Origin: Thermoplasmata archaeon
Lineage (GTDB): Archaea > Thermoplasmatota > Thermoplasmata > UBA10834
Direction of reading: 5' to 3'
Length of the DNA stretch: 34,637 bases
Assembly (NCBI GenBank): GCA_029864565.1
Contig: JAOTTD010000018.1
Location: forward strand, 1-34,637
The notes under the pieces were generated by a model, which was given only the letters and a program-made list of their open reading frames with translations, was not told where the DNA came from and ran no database searches. Positions 31,353-34,637 of the stretch are shown one piece after another. Numbering within the stretch: the first letter of the stretch is position 1; each line of letters begins with the position of its first letter. The translations under genes were made by a program, and so were the position numbers.

Positions 31353-32249
31353 GAACTGAGGCCCTAGCGATGATATCTTGTCTCCGAGGGTATTATGAAG
31401 CTCCTCGCAAGTTCGCGCTTTAGACCGCCTCATGTCGACAACCAGGTCGCTTGTCATTCGCTCATAATAAACGAGTACATTCGTGTACCCAGCAATAACA
31501 TTTAGCGACTCCTCGCCAAGCACCTTCATGATATCGTGGAGCGCCCCGGGCCGGTCTGGCAGATCCACCTTCAACTTGCACAGGTTGGTGTCGTCGTCCA
31601 GGAATACCGCAGACAAGACCCATGCGTCGGGGTCTCCAATTAGCATAATGGGTGCCGAATCCTTCCCCAAGAAATTCACATAGGCCATTGGCAGCTCAAA
31701 GGAGCCATTCTCGATTATGCTCGCCTTCTTCTCTGTCTTCCGAAGTGCCTTCGTTTTGATGCTATCCGAATCCATAGAGGCCCCTTGCGTGTACCGCGTC
31801 GCTAGGTTCGAGCTCTCAACCGCAAGACAGTCCACGAGGCGGAGCGACGGATCCTTGGCCGCCTTAGCTTCGTCGAACTCACGCTTCAGAGACGAGGAAT
31901 CGCCGTAGAACGACAGGTCGACGAGCATCTCCCAAATCATGACGGCGTTGGGGATTGAGCTGACGGTCTCTGAATTCAGGATGTCCACGTTCAATGATTT
32001 CAGGAACTGCGCTGCCTGTGCCAGTGCGCCAGGTTCGTCCTTGACTTGTATTGTGACGTAGGCGATCTCCCTATAGTTCTCCGGTCCGAAGGGGGACAGC
32101 ACTATCTCGTACGCCTCCTTGCCGCCCGCCTCGTACTTGAACATCGAACTGAACACTTCGCTCCCGTCGACCAGACCAAGTGGCTCGCCCACCTTCGGGC
32201 TTATCTTGATTCTTCCCGATGTCATCCGTCCGAAGTCCCAGAGTTTCAT
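31320..32249 (-). CDS. Double ACT-domain protein of unknown function
   Basis: A 309-residue protein with two ACT-type ligand-binding domains. The first (about 63-130) contains AYVTIQVKDEPGALAQAAQFL and LNVDILNSE; the second (about 223-290) contains CKLKVDLPDRPGALHDIMKVL and SLNVIAGYTN. ACT domains usually bind amino acids. No catalytic or DNA-binding domain is apparent in the remaining sequence, whose N-terminus (RIKISPKVGEPLGLVDGSEV) might be an AbrB-like or SWIM-type strand set, although I cannot confirm this. GAGGAG lies 6 nt before the ATG. It is 59 bp downstream of the zinc-ribbon gene at 32701 and may share its transcript. Confidence 0.75.
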   Translation of the reverse strand: MKLWDFGRMTSGRIKISPKVGEPLGLVDGSEVFSSMFKYEAGGKEAYEIVLSPFGPENYREIAYVTIQVKDEPGALAQAAQFLKSLNVDILNSETVSSIPNAVMIWEMLVDLSFYGDSSSLKREFDEAKAAKDPSLRLVDCLAVESSNLATRYTQGASMDSDSIKTKALRKTEKKASIIENGSFELPMAYVNFLGKDSAPIMLIGDPDAWVLSAVFLDDDTNLCKLKVDLPDRPGALHDIMKVLGEESLNVIAGYTNVLVYYERMTSDLVVDMRRSKARTCEELHNTLGDKISSLGPQFSLVGASAISF

Positions 32250-32308
32250 CAGTCTCTCCTCGCTGCATTAGATAAGCTGAACCACGACATAAAGATGTTG
32301 AGCTGCGA

Positions 32309-32701
32309 TCACGGCTTCGGGGAGAATATGTAAAGGACGGGCACCCTGTTCTTGAGCCCAGTCCAGTAGCCGCATGCCTTACATTTGTAGCCCGATGTAA
32401 CAGAGCCACCGTATACTGTGAGGTTCTTGATCCTCGCGGTCCTGCCTCCACAAACGGGGCATGCGCCCGCGAAAGTCTTCTCCTTGGTGTCTTTGCAGCG
32501 TATCTCGATCGTCGCAAGGTTGTTGCTCAATGCCAGCCTCCTGACCCTTTCCTCGCTGACTGTGTAATCGGAATCGTGCCGCCTCAGGGATCGGAGCACC
32601 AGCTCGGTCAATTTCCTCTGAGAATTGATGACGCCGTGTCTGTCAAGGGCATCTTTGATAGCCTTGACGACCTCTGTGTCAGAAGGTATTCTATAGGCCA
32701 T
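32309..32701 (-). CDS. Conserved-looking archaeal protein with helical N-terminus and zinc ribbon
   Basis: A 130-residue protein that I do not recognise as a named family. Residues 1-60 are helical and look like a winged-helix fold (SDTEVVKAIKDAL, SQRKLTELVLRSLRR, SEERVRRLALSN). Residues 69-115 contain a zinc ribbon with Cys81/Cys84 (CPVCGG) and Cys107/Cys110 (CKACGYW). The combination suggests nucleic-acid binding, for example a basal transcription or RNA-related factor, but nothing more specific can be said. The ATG has only CACCTTTCG upstream, so it may be leaderless. It is divergent from the GTPase gene at 32863. Confidence 0.65.
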   Translation of the reverse strand: MAYRIPSDTEVVKAIKDALDRHGVINSQRKLTELVLRSLRRHDSDYTVSEERVRRLALSNNLATIEIRCKDTKEKTFAGACPVCGGRTARIKNLTVYGGSVTSGYKCKACGYWTGLKNRVPVLYIFSPKP

Positions 32702-32814
32702 CGAAAGGTGATGGCTATACGCTTACGAATAACTTTCCACAGGGCTTCTGCATGGGCTGTGACTTCCCGTTGAAGGCCTCCCTGGCGAAGAGGACGCCAA
32801 TTCCATCGCTCGGC

Positions 32815-32827
32815 AAAAAGATATAAG
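32815..32827 (+). promoter_or_regulatory. BRE/TATA box of the cpgS-like gene
   Basis: AAAAAGATATAAG is a strong archaeal TATA element, centred about 40 nt before the ATG at 32863. Confidence 0.65.
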
Positions 32828-32862
32828 AGAGCAAGGGCTACCCGCCAGTCGGTGATGAGGGC

Positions 32863-34173
32863 ATGCGAGCGAAAGTCATCATAATGGGCGCCGCGGGGAG
32901 GGACTTCCACAACTTCAATGTCTATTTCCGCGAAAATGCCAATTACGAGGTAGTGGCGTTCACCGCCACACAGATACCGAACATCGAAGATAGGAAGTAT
33001 CCCGCGAGCCTTGCGGGCAAGCTGTACCCGAATGGGATCGACATCTTCCCCGAATCGGACTTGCCCGGCCTTATCAAGAAGCTCGGGGCCGAGCAAGTCG
33101 TGTTCGCCTACTCGGACATCCCCCATGTCGAAGTGATGCACAAGGCGTCACTGGTCAACGCCTGCGGAGCGGACTTCAGGCTCATGGGCGCAAATCAGAC
33201 GGCCTTGAAATCAAAGGTCCCGGTCATAGCGATATGTGCGGTTAGGACCGGGTCTGGTAAATCTCAGACGACAAGAGCAGTGGCATCTGCACTTAGAGGG
33301 AAGGGCATACGCGTCGTCGCAATAAGGCACCCCATGCCGTACGGTGACCTCGAGAAGCAGGCGGTCCAACGGTTCGCAACATATGAAGACCTCGACAAGC
33401 ACGAATGCACGATTGAAGAGAGAGAGGAGTATGAACCCCACATAGACAAGGGCATAATCGTCTATGCGGGCGTCGATTACGAGAAGATCCTCCGCCAGGC
33501 GGAAGAAGAGGCTGATGTCATTCTTTGGGACGGCGGAAACAACGATACTCCATTCTACGTCCCTGACCTGCACATCACTGTCGCCGACCCGCACAGAGCA
33601 GGGCACGGAAAGGCGTATCATCCAGGAGAGGTCAATATGCGGATGGCGGATGTCATCATCATCAATAAGGTCGACACTGCCGATCCAGATAAGATCAAAG
33701 CCGTCAAGAGAGTAATCGCCGAACTCAACCCGAACGCCAAGGTGATCACAGCCGCATCGCCATTGACGGTCGATGATCCTGCAGCAATCAAAGGCAAGAG
33801 GGTTCTGGTCATCGAGGATGGACCCACTGTGACCCACGGCGAGATGACCTTCGGGGCAGGCATGATTGCCGCGAAAAACGCGGGCGCCAAGGACATCATC
33901 GACCCTAGACCGTTCGCAGTCGGCTCGATCAAGGCCACTTTCGAGAAGTACAGTCACTTGGAGAGGGTCCTCCCGGCGATGGGCTATGGGAGCAGGCAGA
34001 TCGCGGAGCTAGAAGAAACCATCAACGCCTCCGATTGCGATATAGTCGTCTCGGGAACTCCGATCGATCTTGCAAGGGTACTTAGCAAGGTCAAGAAACG
34101 CATCGTGAGGGTCAAGTACGACCTTCGAGTCATGGGGGAGCCCACCCTCGAGCAGATACTCGACCGATTCTGA
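32863..34173 (+). CDS. Cyclic 2,3-diphosphoglycerate synthetase-like P-loop GTPase/ATPase
   Basis: A 436-residue protein of the family that includes cyclic 2,3-diphosphoglycerate synthetase (COG2403-type). It opens with a Rossmann-like start, KVIIMGAAGRDFHNFN. A central P-loop reads CAVRTGSGKSQTTRA (Lys133). The DGGNNDTPFYVPDLHITVADPHR block follows, then the NKVD motif typical of GTP specificity (IIINKVDTADPDKIKAVK). cDPG is an osmolyte and thermoprotectant of some hyperthermophilic methanogens, but homologues occur far more widely and most are untested, so I do not assign the symbol. The promoter is strong and the gene stands alone, with a tRNA 48 bp downstream. Confidence 0.8.
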   Translation: MRAKVIIMGAAGRDFHNFNVYFRENANYEVVAFTATQIPNIEDRKYPASLAGKLYPNGIDIFPESDLPGLIKKLGAEQVVFAYSDIPHVEVMHKASLVNACGADFRLMGANQTALKSKVPVIAICAVRTGSGKSQTTRAVASALRGKGIRVVAIRHPMPYGDLEKQAVQRFATYEDLDKHECTIEEREEYEPHIDKGIIVYAGVDYEKILRQAEEEADVILWDGGNNDTPFYVPDLHITVADPHRAGHGKAYHPGEVNMRMADVIIINKVDTADPDKIKAVKRVIAELNPNAKVITAASPLTVDDPAAIKGKRVLVIEDGPTVTHGEMTFGAGMIAAKNAGAKDIIDPRPFAVGSIKATFEKYSHLERVLPAMGYGSRQIAELEETINASDCDIVVSGTPIDLARVLSKVKKRIVRVKYDLRVMGEPTLEQILDRF

Positions 34174-34182
34174 GCCCGGCAT

Positions 34183-34197
34183 CGAAAAGTGTTAAGC
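34183..34197 (+). promoter_or_regulatory. Promoter of tRNA-Leu
   Basis: CGAAAAG followed by TGTTAAGC, about 29 nt before the first base of the tRNA; this is the spacing expected for archaeal stable-RNA promoters. Confidence 0.5.
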
Positions 34198-34221
34198 CTG
34201 ATTGCGGGGATTCGGACCTTC

Positions 34222-34329
34222 GCGGGAGTAGCTAAGCCTGGCCAAAAGCGCAGGACTTAAGATTCGCATCGCAGCGGATAGGGTATTCTGTCTCGGAGGA
34301 GTCCAGGGGTTCAAATCCCCTCTCCCGCA
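34222..34329 (+). tRNA. tRNA-Leu (UAA) with a 23-nt intron at position 37/38
   Basis: Acceptor stem GCGGGAG pairs with CTCCCGC (34322-34328), with A34329 as discriminator. D-stem GCT/AGC encloses AAGCCTGGCCAAA. Anticodon stem CAGGA (34251-34255) pairs with TTCTG (34286-34290). The anticodon TAA is at 34258-34260. The T arm is AGGGG-TTCAAAT-CCCCT. A 14-nt variable region with a CTC/GAG stem marks a class II tRNA, as expected for leucine. The mature length is 85 nt after removal of the intron. CCA is not encoded. Confidence 0.93.
34262..34284 (+). other. Archaeal tRNA intron with bulge-helix-bulge motif
   Basis: The 23-nt intron lies between G37 and A38. Exon CTTA (positions 32-35) pairs with intron TAGG to give a 4-bp central helix including one G-U. 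The flanking 3-nt bulges are AG^A and GT^A, each with a cut after the second base. Intron TTCGC pairs with GCGGA around a 6-nt loop as the inner helix. This is the canonical substrate of the archaeal splicing endonuclease. An ATTC repeated at both junctions makes the exact border ambiguous without changing the product. Confidence 0.88.
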
Positions 34330-34432
34330 CAAGTGTGAATCATCTGACGGTGCTTACGCTGCACATTGATAATTAAAACCATAAATGTAGGGTTTGCGCG
34401 TCGAAAACATCGATCAGAAGGGCCAGCAGCGC

Positions 34433-34624
34433 TTAAAAGCGTCTCGGCGGTCTGTGCTTCTGATAACATTCCCTGCAATACACAGGCCTTCCCTCTGTCG
34501 GCTTGAATGGGACCTGTGTCTCGGCACCGCAGTCGGAACATGTCGCAGTATGCATCTCCCTCGGCCTGGAGCTGAAACCACGGTCGTTCCTGCGGGGTCT
34601 GTCGTTTATGAGGACTACCTCCAC
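34433..34624 (-). CDS. CxxC-x17-CxxC zinc-binding small protein (start uncertain)
   Basis: At least 63 residues. The core is CSDCG...YCREC with exactly 17 residues between the two CxxC pairs, the defining pattern of the CxxC-x17-CxxC domain family, followed by a basic end (YQKHRPPRRF). The N-terminal part is arginine-rich and basic. The domain is a small zinc knuckle of unknown function, likely binding nucleic acid. A GTG at 34624 is the last possible start in the window, but the frame stays open to the window edge, so the gene may begin outside it. An ATG at 34555 would leave only the core. It converges on the tRNA, with about 100 bp of A/T-richer sequence between them. Confidence 0.7.
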   Translation of the reverse strand: MEVVLINDRPRRNDRGFSSRPREMHTATCSDCGAETQVPFKPTEGRPVYCRECYQKHRPPRRF

Positions 34625-34637
34625 AAATTCTCTTCGG

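Noticed and set aside
34428-34439. CGCTT/AAGCG dyad at the end of the CxxC-x17-CxxC gene
   Set aside because: It has a 5-bp stem and a 2-nt loop, partly inside the coding end and without a T-tract; not convincing as a terminator.
1-34637. Search for CRISPR arrays, insertion sequences, att sites and prophage genes
   Set aside because: I saw no regularly spaced repeats, transposase or integrase motifs, or terminal inverted repeats. The tRNA at 34222 has no visible duplicated 3' end nearby.

Overview
The window looks like part of an archaeal chromosome, most likely from a Thermoplasmatota-type lineage. The archaeal evidence is: A/T-rich TATA boxes with purine-rich BRE-like flanks about 35-45 nt before many starts; a tRNA-Leu with a 23-nt intron in a clean bulge-helix-bulge at position 37/38; an archaeal-type KptA with an N-terminal zinc ribbon; a TiaS-like/methanogenesis-marker-11-like protein; a cyclic-2,3-diphosphoglycerate-synthetase-like GTPase; and a GvpD/KaiC-like ATPase. 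The lineage is an inference, based mainly on the bacterial-type tetrahydrofolate (THF) C1 genes, which are unusual in archaea but known in Thermoplasmata-related groups.

Layout. 1-1119: 3' part of an HdrD/GlcF-like iron-sulfur protein. 1082-6656 (minus strand): housekeeping genes (AlkD-like DNA glycosylase, Lrp regulator, cis-prenyltransferase UppS, TiaS/MMP11-like protein, UPF0173 hydrolase, DUF2797 protein, KptA). 6924-13161 (plus): a tightly coupled operon hdrA(alpha)-hdrA(beta)-mvhD-FeS adapter-fdhA. 13215-16948 (minus): OFA-type MFS transporter, beta-carbonic anhydrase and AMP-forming acetyl-CoA synthetase. 17370-20074: folD and fhs, divergently transcribed. 20247-25123 (plus): a second coupled operon, hdrA(alpha)-hdrA(beta)-mvhD-metV-metF. 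25227-28606: a DUF885 peptidase-like protein and bifunctional PurH. 28699-32701: a GvpD-like ATPase with its HTH partner, a DUF35-like zinc-ribbon protein, a double-ACT protein and an unknown zinc-ribbon protein. 32863-34624: cpgS-like GTPase, intron-containing tRNA-Leu(UAA), and a CxxC-x17-CxxC protein.

How it works together. Fhs (formate to formyl-THF), FolD (formyl- to methylene-THF) and MetVF (methylene- to methyl-THF) form a complete bacterial-type THF methyl branch. PurH uses 10-formyl-THF. FdhA, carbonic anhydrase and the OFA transporter handle formate, CO2 and bicarbonate. The most notable feature is a pair of paralogous modules with the same domain split. In each, one HdrA-like flavoprotein carries the inserted ferredoxin domain, a second carries the N-terminal domain and the C-terminal ferredoxin, and an MvhD follows. 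One module is joined to a formate dehydrogenase, the other to MetVF. No HdrB or HdrC is present beside either. I infer two dedicated flavin-based electron-transfer, possibly bifurcating, complexes at the first and last redox steps of the C1 pathway.
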